DNA of 28,681 bases from Chara braunii (GCA_003427395.1 BFEA01000796.1:218229-246909); one strand, 5' to 3'; counted from the first letter of the stretch, positions 18,635 through 27,610 are shown. Numbers and translations are program-made. Notes: generated by a model not told the origin, from the sequence alone.

Positions 18635-19097
18635 TTAGAGAAAAATGGTCAAGGCACTACCAAGCTCATGCGAGACTGGCCCTAGCCTGGCCCTAGCTTG
18701 CTCCACAGTCTCTAGCCTTGAACCAGTGCTATGCAACTTGCCATCTCGTCCGTAAAAGTAGAACGCATATTCGATGTACTTTTTCCCTTCAGCTATCTCC
18801 ACAACAAATTTTCTCTTAACTTGTACATGAGTCTCCATATATTGACAGGCACTGGTTTCCCATCCTTCCGTTTTGTCCCTGTCTGAACGGATCTTCACCA
18901 CTAACACTTCACTGTCCCTCATGATGACTTTTGCCCCTGATCCCAAAGAAGGAGTAAGCCGTTCTTTAGATGATTGACTCCTTCGTTTACTGTGTTTGAC
19001 GGTGTCTGGTATGTTCGAGCTTAAGCTTGGAAACCAGCTGCAAATACCGGAAGGACTCTGAATGCCAAGAGAGAATGGAACACGGTCCGGCTGGGAC
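18635..19097 (-). pseudogene. Unrecognised protein fragment, possible exon
   Basis: The frame is open from a plausible acceptor (TTCTTTTGTCAG, exon from about 19097) to a stop at 18635. It includes a Ser/Lys/Arg-rich stretch ('DTVKHSKRRSQSSKERLT') and then 'GAKVIMRDSEVLVVKIRSD', 'KRKFVVEIAEGKKYIEYAF' and 'YGRDGKL', an alternating beta-strand-like region ending in a helix ('LETVEQARARLG'). No known domain is recognised. The minus-strand frame at 22742-23131 has a weakly similar Y-G-x-x-D-G plus helix pattern. Confidence 0.45.
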
Positions 19098-19109
19098 GTA
19101 CTCGGCTGA

Positions 19110-19622
19110 CAAAAGAATCAGAGCCTGAGATCGTGACTACTTGACTTGTACCGTCAAATAGAACTCCAGAGGTCGCTATTGCTAGAATGAGGTCGAGTTC
19201 AAATGACAGCTCCTTTAGTTTCCTCAATTTCGTTGGTGATTGTTCGTTCTCAGAGCTCGCTATGTCTACCCAAGGCAAAGTCTGACAAATCTGTCCACAG
19301 CAGCACCAACCCTCTGCCTGAGTTGATCTCAATACGCCAGATGACTGATTTGGTTATGCCTTACTCGTGCCAGGCTGAGGCTCTTGGCCCCAAGCACACC
19401 TAGCGAGTGGCCAGTTACTCTGTCCCAGTACTCAACCTCATTTAGCAGGAGGGCTCTAGTCCTGTAAGTCGAGCTGGATTTAGTGGTTGTGAGCTTTACA
19501 ATACCCGATCAATTCGTGTTTTCCTGGACCCTATGCTTATTCATGATAACAGAGTCTCATATACTTGATACGGGTTAGAAGCACTCAGTTCTATATGAGG
19601 GAAGTCGTCCTTCTCGGCCCGA
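19110..19622 (-). pseudogene. Series of coherent coding fragments with stops
   Basis: Three pieces read on the minus strand: 'DDFPHIELSASNPYQVYETL' (19622-19541), 'TRALLLNEVEYWDRVTGHSL' onward to a TGA at 19329-19331 and on to about 19270, and 'KLRKLKELSFELDLILAIA' to 'GVLFDG' (about 19250-19155). Their protein-like composition and shared strand suggest exons or decayed coding sequence of the same gene as the neighbouring fragments. Family unknown. Confidence 0.4.
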
Positions 19623-19902
19623 TCACTGAAAACTTTACATAGAAAGGGTCTCTTTCAGACGGCTTGCGCCGACCAATGGAAAATCCCCCTCTAAAGTTTG
19701 AACACGTTGATGGGGTTGATTCAAAACGTCACAGTCTGTTGGAGGCCCCTGGTTGTTGGCACTGCCTGGCTTACATGCACCCGACGTAAATGTAATATTT
19801 TTATAAGATATGATCCTCCCACACCTAGAAGTTACACCCTCAGGTAGTGGGAAGTCCGTCAGGTCATGCTACCGAACTGACCAGACAACCCTGAGTCACA
19901 TG

Positions 19903-20106
19903 TTAATTACTATCTACAGTTATCAGTACTGAAAACACCCGACGAAGATTAGCCACCCACTGAATGGCACTGGGTCGGAGGTTTGCTCCGTTTGCATGGC
20001 CTTGCCTTCTTACAGTGATTAGTCGCGTAAGAGCCCTAGAGATCACCTATGCATTCGTAATGCCCTTAATCAGCCTGGGGTCCTCTGGGGCAAAACCCGC
20101 TTTCAT
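19903..20106 (-). pseudogene. 67-codon coding fragment with one TAG
   Basis: From ATG 20106 the frame reads 'MKAGFAPEDPRLIKGITNA', a TAG at 20047-20049, then 'VISRALTRLITVRRQGHANG' and 'LRPSAIQWVANLRRVFSVL' to TAA at 19903. The sequence on both sides of the TAG is protein-like. Unrecognised; it follows the conserved C-terminal peptide at 20412 by about 300 bases. Confidence 0.4.
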
Positions 20107-20177
20107 ACATATATCATGAGCATTCGATGGCTAGACTCAATCTCACTCCTTGCGACATCTCCCGAGTGTCGTCCCCG

Positions 20178-20231
20178 CCCTTTTTATAGCATTAAGTGTA
20201 CAGGCCCTTTTTATAGCATTAAGTGTACAGG
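20178..20231. repeat. 27-bp perfect tandem duplication
   Basis: CCCTTTTTATAGCATTAAG + TGTACAGG occurs twice in a row (20178-20204, 20205-20231). Confidence 0.93.
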
Positions 20232-20411
20232 GAATGTAGGACAATTTTGGCTGACATGCTGGGTCGTTTTGTCTCGGTGATGCAACGATACTGTAGATGG
20301 AAGCTTTCAACTCAATCTGATTACACTGATTAGGTAGCGCGAGAGATCCCATTCAATCTCCCTTCTTTGTTCATTCATTTACCACATTGCTCAAGGGGAA
20401 TATCTCATCTT

Positions 20412-20509
20412 TTAGTCACCGTCTAGAAGGTATTTGACCAAAAAGTAAGCGACCCTTGTGAGAACCGACTTCCTCTTGCGCATCACTAGCTGGCGAGAGG
20501 ACAGAATTA
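20412..20509 (-). pseudogene. C-terminal peptide of the unknown ORF1 family, minus copy
   Basis: The minus strand reads 'MRKRKSVLTRVAYFLVKYLL' then D-G-D and TAA (20412-20414). The plus-strand ORF1 ends at 26585 with 'RRRRKAALRRVAYLLARYLL' then E-G-D and TGA. The two agree at most positions over about 24 residues, including the exact stop position. This shows that the minus-strand fragments and the plus-strand gene are diverged copies of one family. Confidence 0.7.
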
Positions 20510-20662
20510 AGTCACCCCCCCCCTTTCCGTCTCAGAATAGGCTGGGGCTCACACGGTCTTGTCTCACTCAGATAGACAGTTGGGGCCTCATCAGAAAGCG
20601 CTTATAGTTTCAACGCTCTCTCGTGGGCTCCAACCTAACTGAATAGCCCGTGTACGACTCTT

Positions 20663-20960
20663 TTAGAATTGTTTGCTTTGAAAGGTGAAATCAACAAGAA
20701 CAAGCGGAAGAGGAGCAACATTTGTAGCGAGTAAATTCAGGTTAGAAGAGATGATTTTTAAGCATAGCGGTGAGAGAGAGAGGAAGGATAACAAAACAAA
20801 TAAAGGAGAGCAGAGAGGCTTCCATGCGGACCAATCATAAGGCTTATCTGCACTTAAGCTCCCTTCTTCGTTTGAACACAATCTCGTTTCATCATTGCCA
20901 TTCCAAACATCCAGCCAGTGTTCCGTATTCGGTTCGTTATCCTCATAACTCGTCCACTGA
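20663..20960 (-). pseudogene. Acidic coding fragment, unknown ORF1 family (probable)
   Basis: The minus strand reads 'WTSYEDNEPNTEHWLDVWNG' and 'NEEGSLSADKPYDWSAWK', then becomes hydrophobic and T-rich, as if entering an intron. Its position between the 21.0-21.3 kb fragment and the C-terminal peptide at 20412 matches the acidic segment of the plus-strand ORF1 ('DESDQEPCC...DYFDWD'). Confidence 0.4.
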
Positions 20961-20993
20961 TTGACTTGTCCGTGTCTACAAGGCAAGTGGTGA

Positions 20994-21290
20994 CTCACGC
21001 GTCCCGAAGAAAGCTCGCATGATTACAATCAGATCAGGCTCGATTATAATCCCGGAAGAAACAACCCAGTGAGGATCAAAACCTGCTTTGTTGATGTCCT
21101 CAGGGACCAGCGCGACTACGAAAGGCTCTGGCTTCACAAGTGGACACGAGAACAGCCAGTTCTTGGCAAGCTCAAGTGGTCGTCTACAGAACGGAACAAA
21201 ATAGCTTCAGATGCATGCTCATGTGTTGCGACATCAATAACCAGCAGCTTTACAAGAAACAATAGGATTTAATCAGGTCCCAACAAGAGC
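20994..21290 (-). pseudogene. N-terminal/middle part of unknown ORF1 family, minus copy
   Basis: The minus strand reads 'CWDLIKSYC' near 21285-21258, 'LLVIDVATHEHASEAILF' near 21250-21195 and, after a frame change, 'LELAKNWLFSCPLVKPEPFV' through 'ALVPEDINKAGFDP' to 20994. The plus-strand ORF1 has in the same order 'TWGKLVEKFC', 'TLVITYHVRD...IADYIF' and 'WREHWLLVVFPEIPFVPGGA'. The W-x-L-[VI]-[EK]-x-[FY]-C and P-F-V-x-x-A blocks align. The last exon-like piece ends at C|GTGAGT, a consensus 5' splice site at 20991-20996. Confidence 0.5.
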
Positions 21291-21970
21291 TCTTGTCCTG
21301 AAGGGTAAGAGCTAAGAACGCCAGAAGTCAAAACCCGTGCTCGGGATAGCCAATGAGAAGGCCACGCTGGCATCAAGAACAAAAAAAAGAAAACAGAGAT
21401 CGCATCACCATACCCTTCCTTCTCATCAGCCCGACCACTCTCCTTTTCTCACTGGTGCCCATGCATCCTCGGCGTGACTGCTCCACTAAATCTCGGCCTT
21501 AATTTCGCTCCCACCGACTTTTCTTCCTTACTCGCTCTCCTCTTCGCCCACTTCACCATAAGCGTTTCTCTCTCATATGCGCATACCACTTTTCACTGCC
21601 TCGGGCCTATACTTCGCGCAGGAGAGGGGACAACACGGTGTCCCAATAGTCCTACACAGATAGTCATCGAAAAGGACCACGGCGATCATGACGAGCTCGT
21701 GTACTAGCGCATATAAGCTAACTAAGACGAGGCGAGAAGTGGAGCGACGGCCAGTGCTTGGGGTACTATCTCGAGATGTCAACAGAAGTGAGCAAGATAA
21801 TAGCGACCAGAGGGAATGCCCATCTCCCTCGGATCACTTAAACGATTGGTTCCGTGTTATGCTCCTCACATACAGGTCATTCGAGGCTTGCCCTCTTTCC
21901 TCTTTCTGCCGGATTGGTGACGACAGTAACTGCGATTGCTTCTCACTGATCCGCTTCCATAGGCAAGGAT
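21291..21970. other. No recognisable gene
   Basis: Open frames exist on both strands but none has a convincing protein pattern. The stretch lies 5' of the minus-strand coding fragments and could hold untranslated or promoter sequence. Confidence 0.35.
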
Positions 21971-21973
21971 GGG

Positions 21974-22474
21974 GTTGACGTCAACGGAACAGGTCTCCCT
22001 CTCTTCCGACCATGACTGTTCAGCACTGCTGATCACGTTTCCCCGCCGCCTCTTCCACTTATTGTTGAGAACTTAACTCGAGCGTCCCTCCAGCAACGTT
22101 CTGATTAGTCTTAGCCCGTGCTCTAGAAGCCTCCTTCTCTGAAAAAAAAGGGGTCCCGTGTCAGCAGCAGTTGACGTCATTCCCTTGTACTCGCTCACAC
22201 CTCGCCTTCACACGCCTCTCAAAACGATACTAACCGCGAGAACGAAAATGAATTATCTCATGACTCCTAGCCCCGCAACAACACTCCCAATCATGCAGCA
22301 TGGGGCTAGCATCATTAGCGCGTGGGAATAGTGACTGACCCCAGCCATACGTGCGCACCCCCTTTTTCTTCGTGGCGACCAGTAGTTGCGCACGCCATAC
22401 ATGAGCACGGCAGCAACTTTCTTCGACTGACCACGCGTGCCCTCCGATCTCACACTGCCGTCCAGTTGACGTCA
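21974..22474. promoter_or_regulatory. Three GTTGACGTCA (bZIP-type) sites
   Basis: GTTGACGTCAAC at 21974-21985 is a perfect 12-bp palindrome. GTTGACGTCA recurs at 22170-22179 and 22465-22474. TGACGTCA is the core for plant TGA/bZIP factors. The cluster lies upstream of the minus-strand coding fragments, in a region without convincing coding sequence, as a promoter would. Binding is inferred only. Confidence 0.4.
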
Positions 22475-22741
22475 GCATCACCAAACATGCCCATTCCGCT
22501 CCCTCTCTCTCTGTGTTGACCCTGTTTTTTCTGCTCACTTGTCCCCTCTCTCTCACACCTCTCGTTGACCGCCCTCTTGCTCCTCCCAGGCCGCGCCACG
22601 TGTCGGACGAGTACCCGAGCATGTCCCCGTACCACTGCACTCGCCTCAGCCTCCCCGCCGTCGCGAACTCACCTCGGGCCCGCGCTCCACTGGGCCTGCC
22701 AACGGTTGGTTTCGGCGGGGCTGGTCCAGCTCATGCCAGAT

Positions 22742-23131
22742 CTAGATATCCGCCTCCCTGTCACGCATCTCGGACTCCCCTTCGGAGTCCCGGTCATTGT
22801 GTTGTACCTCTCGGTCAGTAGTCCCTGTCGATGAGTCGTCCTCGTGGTAAGCGACCGTTACCCGCATGCCTGCAGTCACCCCGTCATGCCTGCACCTCCG
22901 CTCAGCTCTATTACGCGCCTCGGTAACCGCAGCCTGCAGACTCTCATCTCTCCTCATTTCCTGCTCTCTACGGCCACACACATTAACTTTTCGCCTCACC
23001 TCCCCGTCAGGCTTACCATAGGTCAATATGGTTTCCACTACAGTACCCTTCTCCTCTCTCTCCCACATCCAGGAGTACCTCATATATCTAGGCCTGTAAC
23101 CGCGCAGCCCATTCCGGTCCGCCATATCCAC
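22742..23131 (-). CDS. 129-codon open frame, unrecognised, possible
   Basis: From ATG 23131, the product is rich in Arg and Glu with 'VVETILTYGKPDGEVRRK', a helical 'SLQAAVTEARNRAERR' and an acidic tail ending at TGA 22742. The plus strand is also open here, which lowers confidence. The Y-G-x-x-D-G and following helix resemble a pattern in the 18635-19097 fragment, which could mean a further diverged module of the same family, but the match is weak. Confidence 0.3.
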   Translation of the reverse strand: MDMADRNGLRGYRPRYMRYSWMWEREEKGTVVETILTYGKPDGEVRRKVNVCGRREQEMRRDESLQAAVTEARNRAERRCRHDGVTAGMRVTVAYHEDDSSTGTTDREVQHNDRDSEGESEMRDREADI

Positions 23132-24457
23132 CCCGAAATAGCCAGAGCCTCACTCTCGGAAACACGCACTCAGATGGTTCAGACTATCCCTCACGGCTCC
23201 GCGCTCAGGCCTTCAAGCCCACAGCACTAACAGTGGCGAGAAAACTCGCGGACGCCCACTGCTAGTCCTCTGATAGTCAGGCTCCCCCATCTCTTATAGG
23301 CCTGACCCATACCCAGTTCCCCGTGCTCTAAACGGGAAGCTCCAAGACTTCGTGAAAATTCAAAAATAACCGGGACAGTTTTAAAATCGGAATTTTACAC
23401 AGAAGAGAACCAAAAGAAAAACAAAGAATTTAAAAAAAGAAGAAAAGAACTTACGGCTGCGATATCCACATGCCTTCTGCTATCGGTCTCTGCCGCTTTG
23501 TCTCACTGAGAGGTGACTACTATTCTGAGGTGGTGGCCCCATAACGGAATACAGACGGCGCACTTTTCCTCCTTAAAACAAGCCGCCGGCCTACCTCCAT
23601 CGGGTACCCGTGTCCGATGGTAAGGAGGGGGATTATGACCCTCTTTCACGGGGGTGATAAGCCTCCTGCCGATGCGGCCGCGGGTCGCCCCTCTTTTGGG
23701 GTTTCACCGCACAGCGTTCGAGCAGGCCTCCCAACCAGCGGTACGCGAGCGGCAGGCCAAATCAGTCTGGGCCACAGACTACAGGCGCGTGCAAAATTCG
23801 AATCGTTTGACCTTCCCGTGAAACGACAGTAGGGAGGATTTATTTAGAGTGAGAATGACAATAATTTCAATGATAATATAATAATAGCAATAATTATAAT
23901 AAAAGGAAAGAAAACTCAACGGTACAGTGGCCGGATATCGTTGGATTAACCCAGATTAAAGCAAAGGCCACGATCTGAGTAGAGTTCAGACACTTCGCTT
24001 TCCTTTCCGCCCTCACACATTTTGCTTTCTTTTGCTTCTCTTATCTAGTCTTTTCTTTTTGATAGCGACTTGCCCCATGCACCTATCCCATAACCTGGTC
24101 AGAAGGAACTCGGCGCGCAGTAAAAAAGGCAGCGCCGGTCTTTTCACCTCCGCGTCCCAGGGCGAACCCAGCGGCTACCACGGCCACAGGCCGGTTATGC
24201 TCTGTTGTACAGCAGGGCGCCGAGCCTGCGTGGACCAATGGAAAGCCCTGTGGCGCACCCTTTTGTTGAGGCAAGCACCAAACAGGGGCGGTCCACGTCA
24301 TGGTACAACCCGGGTACAAGGGAATTTATTCCCGGAACATACCCATAGGCCCCCACAGGCCACGACACCTGGGACAAATGGCCGATATCAGGCAGGGTCC
24401 TGGTACACGGAGGAGGGCCGGGTCACCGTGCCCTCTGACACCGCGCCCGTCACTAAT
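23132..24457. other. No recognisable gene
   Basis: Mixed sequence: an A-rich stretch (23390-23450), a GC-rich block (23570-23830), an ATAATA-rich tract (23850-23910) and GC-rich sequence up to the next array. No RNA gene, domain or terminal repeat was identified. Open frames of 60-140 codons here have no recognisable content. Confidence 0.4.
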
Positions 24458-25125
24458 TTTTGAGTGCGCGCCCGTGCGCGCCCAAGCTTGATAGAGTCTT
24501 TTGAGTGTGCGCTCGTGCGCGGCCAAGCTTGATAGAGTCTTTTGAGTGCGCGCCCATGCGCGCCCAAGCTTGAGAGTATTATTCAAGTGTGCGCCCATGC
24601 GCGCCCAAGCTTGGCATTGCTGTTAGAGTGCACGCTCATGCGCGCCGAAGCTTGGCATTTCTGTTAGAGTGCGCGCCCATGCGCGCCCAAGCTTGGCATT
24701 GCTGAGAGAGTGCGCGCCCATGTGCGCCCATTTGCGCCCGCGCTGGGTATAGCCATTTGAGTGTGCACCCATGCACGCCCAAGCTAAGTATTGTCATTTG
24801 AGTATGCGCTCATGTGCGCCCATGATCAGTAATGTTGTTTGAGTGCGCGCCCGTGCGCGCCCATGCTTGGCTTTGCCATTTGAGTGTGCGCCCATGTGTA
24901 CCTAGGCTTGAACTCGCTATTTGAGTACGCGCCCACGCGCGCCCAAGCTTGGGACTGTGATTTGAGTGCGCGCCCATGCGCGCCCAAGCTTAGTATTGTC
25001 TTTTGAGTATGCGCCCATGCGCGGCCAAGCTTAGTATTGTCTTTTGAGTGTGCGCCCATGCGTGCCCATGCTCGGTATCATTACATGAGTGCGCCCAGGC
25101 TCGGGTAGGCTATGTGAGTGAGTGC
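24458..25125. repeat. GAGTGCGCGCCC array, right copy, about 16 units of 41 bp
   Basis: Units read GAGTGCGCGCCCATGCGCGC + CCAAGCTTGGCATTGCTGTTT with changes. Most contain a HindIII-type AAGCTT and two GCGCGCC blocks. Alternating purine-pyrimidine CpG-rich runs have Z-DNA potential. In the minus-strand frames the array gives repeated 'GAHGRALK'-type peptides that rotate through frames, so it is not a gene. It is related to the array at 16801-17010, same orientation, about 7.6 kb away. Confidence 0.93.
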
Positions 25126-25499
25126 TCTGATGATTCTAGAACGCACGCACTACCAGTATGATGGTCGAGGACGCGCGTTTTGCTAGTGTGATTAGTCTTG
25201 AGGACGTGACTGGATGTCTCTGATGGTATGACTGGCCCCAAATCCCGCTGATTTGATTTCTTGCCGATCAGTCTCTGCATGGACATATTTATATCAGACC
25301 CTTTGAGGACGGTATTTTTCCTGCACACATGATATCAGTGCAGTCCGGTTTGCATGCGTAGTATTTTGCAACTGGCCTCTGCATAGATAATATCTTAATG
25401 ATCAGTCCTCCACAGTGACGATTCTGGCAGTTCAGTCCACTCGCTGCAGAGATGTTCGTATGATGTTGCTATGCTGAGTTGCTGATCATCTGGGCCCAT
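25126..25499. other. Degenerate repeat-like spacer
   Basis: Recurrent 'GATCAGTC', 'CTCTGCATGGA/ATAGA' and 'GTATGATG' motifs suggest an old array. No coding sequence. Confidence 0.4.
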
Positions 25500-25838
25500 T
25501 CAGGCGAGCCCCTATATCGAGCTGTTGTTGATCAGCGGGCCCATTCAGGCGGGCCCCTATATCGAGTTGTTGCTGTTCAGCCGGGCCCATTCAGGCGGGC
25601 CCCTATATCGAGTTGTTGCTGTTGAGGCGGGCCCCTATATCGAGTTGTTGCTGTTCAGCCGGGCCCATTCAGGCAGGCCCCTATATCGAGTTGTTGCTGT
25701 TCAGGCGGGCCCATTCAGGCAGGCCCCTATATCGAGTTGTTGCTGTTCAGCCGGGCCCATTCAGGCGGGCCCCTATACCGAGTTGTTGCTGTTCAGTCCG
25801 GCCCATTCAGGCGGGCCCCTATGCTGAGTTGATCGCAG
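25500..25838. repeat. 46-bp tandem array, about eight units
   Basis: The unit contains GGCGGGCCCCTATATCGAGT + TGTTGCTGTTCAGCCGGGCC + CATTCA. One unit is shortened near 25610. GGGCCC palindromes and TATATCGAG cores recur. It ends about 110 bases before the ORF1 exon and could contribute to its promoter or leader. Repetitive open frames across it are not considered genes. Confidence 0.95.
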
Positions 25839-25946
25839 ATTCCATCGAGTCGGGCTATTTTCGTGAGTTGTTGATACCCCCTTCATCTCCAGGACATCAT
25901 TGCTTGGCATAGCAGCTTGCCAGGGGCATTCTATATTATTTTGCAG

Positions 25947-26585
25947 ATTGGTCAAGCTGGCTTCTCAACGTGAGACAACCCCTACATGGGGTAAGCTGGT
26001 TGAGAAGTTCTGCTATCGACACATTGGGCATCATAGCTTCGTCATTCGGGCCAATGAGTCTCCCACATCGAGGTACACGTTGGTGATCACTTATCACGTG
26101 AGAGATGCTGGGCAGGGAGTGAAGGGAACCACCTATGACCGGATTGCTGACTATATCTTCCGCAGGGAGAGTTACTGGAGGGAACACTGGTTACTTGTGG
26201 TGTTTCCCGAGATCCCCTTTGTACCAGGTGGTGCCCTCTATGACTTTGACGGCTGTAACCCTAAACCGCTGAGCAGAGGTGGCAGCAAGGAAAAGAGGCG
26301 TCAAGACAGGAGGATCACGAGCGAGGTGGCCAGATCTGGGATACCTATTACCACCTGCCTACAGAGGTCAGAGACAGATGAATCAGACCAAGAGCCTTGC
26401 TGTGTGAGCGACGTTGATTTGGGGGACTATTTTGACTGGGATACTCACAGGGACTGAGTACGCTTGAGATTGGAGCAGATCCAGAGCATCTTATGACATT
26501 GGTCACTGGAGCGAGACGGAGGCGGAAAGCAGCCCTACGACGGGTCGCTTATCTTCTGGCACGATATTTGCTTGAGGGTGATTGA
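25947..26585 (+). CDS. Unknown protein ORF1 (plus copy), with a candidate 47-nt intron
   Basis: The frame has no ATG before its coherent part and begins after a good acceptor (TATTATTTTGCAG, AG at 25945-25946), so this is probably an internal or last exon set. It encodes 'WGKLVEKFCYRHIGHHSFVI', 'RYTLVITYHVRD', 'WREHWLLVVFPEIPFVPGGA', then a basic stretch ('GGSKEKRRQDRR') and an acidic one ('ETDESDQEP'). Reading straight on, it stops at 26457. If GTGAGC...CACAG (26404-26450) is removed, the frame continues as 'GLSTLEIGADPEHLMTLVTG' and 'RRKAALRRVAYLLARYLL' to TGA at 26583. The related minus-strand copy at 20412 ends at the same residue, which supports that reading. No domain is recognised. Confidence 0.6.
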
Positions 26586-26597
26586 TCCAGGCATTAC

Positions 26598-27047
26598 ATG
26601 TCAGGAGGACCCAGGTCAGAGGAGGTAGCCGGCCCTTCAAGGGGGAAGGGACCAGTCCCATATCTTGGAGATGGCTACAGTCACTTGGTGGGAGAAGACT
26701 TCGTTATACAGGCTTTTCGGAAGCCACTCTATGGAGACCGTTTTCTGGAGGTTTCTTATGATTACCTCTACGGCAAGGGACGGATTGAGATCTTGATTGG
26801 TGCCACTGGCAACATTTCCCTTGCCGAGGAGCTGTATCTTCGGAGTGTCGCGGACAAGGAGATGGCGAGATGTATGGCATATATTAGCAAGATCGATCCT
26901 GCGACATCTTTTGACATCAGGTATGTGGTCCCGGAGTCTATAGCCACTCAGGTTCTCAATGATGAGGAGGACCAGCGTGTACCAGATACGGAGTCCCAGA
27001 CAGTCGAGCCCACTCATGAGGGGGTACCACTTGTCGTCATTGACTGA
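26598..27047 (+). CDS. Unknown protein ORF2, 149 residues, intact
   Basis: ATG at 26598 lies 12 bases after the ORF1 stop and in the same frame. A Gly/Pro/Ser-rich N-terminus leads to 'VGEDFVIQAFRKPLYGDRFL', 'VSYDYLYGKGRIEILIGATG', 'LAEELYLRSVADKEMARCMA', then an acidic tail ('NDEEDQRVPDTESQ') and TGA at 27045-27047. The middle reads like a compact alpha/beta domain that I do not recognise. There is no signal peptide or membrane segment. The pairing with ORF1 suggests a common transcript. Alternatives are an exon of a larger gene or readthrough extension of ORF1. Confidence 0.55.
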   Translation: MSGGPRSEEVAGPSRGKGPVPYLGDGYSHLVGEDFVIQAFRKPLYGDRFLEVSYDYLYGKGRIEILIGATGNISLAEELYLRSVADKEMARCMAYISKIDPATSFDIRYVVPESIATQVLNDEEDQRVPDTESQTVEPTHEGVPLVVID

Positions 27048-27606
27048 GGCTCGTATCTTTTAGTCACAGAGATGTATTATGACATTATTATTATTTATCA
27101 GTGACTGCAGCCCCTCCTATGGCTGCTTCCCGCATTCTTTGTGTACCACTCTTCAGTCTCGTGTCTCTGGTCATGCTCTTGCAGAGTCTGGTTTTTGGTC
27201 TTTTCGTCCTCTCAGTGTCATTTGATTTATGATGCATGTCCTGTAATGCATGGAATGTTTGTGCATGAGATAATAAGTTATTTATCACTCCTTATCATAA
27301 CAGGTTACACTCAAGGCAACTTGAAGGACTCCTGGATAATAGGGACTCCGGTGACCTTGATTCTAACCTTTATACGGGGTCAGGTGCAGGCGATAAAACC
27401 GAACGCCTCACTCTAAGCCGTGTCGCCGCTGGCAGGAGGGATAACCCTGACTACTCGGCTGTGTGACAAAGATTGCTTGTGAATTCACTTCTAATTTTCC
27501 CAAAACTTTCCAAAATCTTGCGTGACAGTCTGCCAGTCCACCAACCCACCGCACTCGGCCCGGGGAGGGACATCGAACCATGCCCTGGAACGGTGGGGGC
27601 GCGACA
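27048..27606 (+). other. 3' flank of ORF2 and right end of the insertion, no gene
   Basis: T-rich sequence after ORF2 looks like a 3' untranslated region (ATTATTATTATTTAT near 27085). From about 27300 the composition changes and runs to the GGCGCGACA end at 27606. If the insertion is an LTR element, this would be the outer part of the right LTR, but no match to 14244-14700 was seen. Confidence 0.4.
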
Positions 27607-27610
27607 ACGG
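27607..27610. repeat. Right target-site duplication (ACGG)
   Basis: It follows the CGACA end directly and pairs with ACGA at 14240-14243. From 27609 it is read as part of the gypsy RT frame. Confidence 0.6.

Larger units (their letters stand above)
14244..27606. mobile_element. 13.36-kb insertion in gypsy pol, ends TGTCG...CGACA
   Basis: The left end TGTCGGACAG interrupts gypsy pol after the P-I-R-H codons. The right end GGCGCGACA is followed by the next codons of the same protein region (G-I-T-L...). Termini have the TG...CA form with a 5-bp inverted match, and a 4-bp ACG[A/G] duplication flanks it. An LTR retrotransposon or large non-autonomous derivative is the simplest class, but I could not match the left end to a second copy near the right side, so paired LTRs are not shown. 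Contents are tandem arrays (14.7-17.0 kb), decayed minus-strand coding sequence (17.5-21.3 kb), promoter-like sequence, more arrays (24.45-25.84 kb), and a plus-strand two-ORF gene. It may itself contain later insertions. Confidence 0.65.

Noticed and set aside
23500-23830. GC-rich block considered as rRNA or other structured RNA
   Set aside because: No rRNA-conserved segment could be recognised on either strand.
24458-25125. Repeat-protein genes (repeated GAHGRALK-type peptides on the minus strand)
   Set aside because: The 41-bp period rotates through all three frames, so the peptides are translation of a DNA satellite rather than a coding repeat.
17051-27516. Inverted TGTCACG[TC]A[AG]GATTTTG at both places as terminal inverted repeats of a 10-kb DNA transposon
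   Set aside because: Only about 17 bases match, similarity stops at once, no target duplication is seen, and such a match is expected by chance in sequence of this length.
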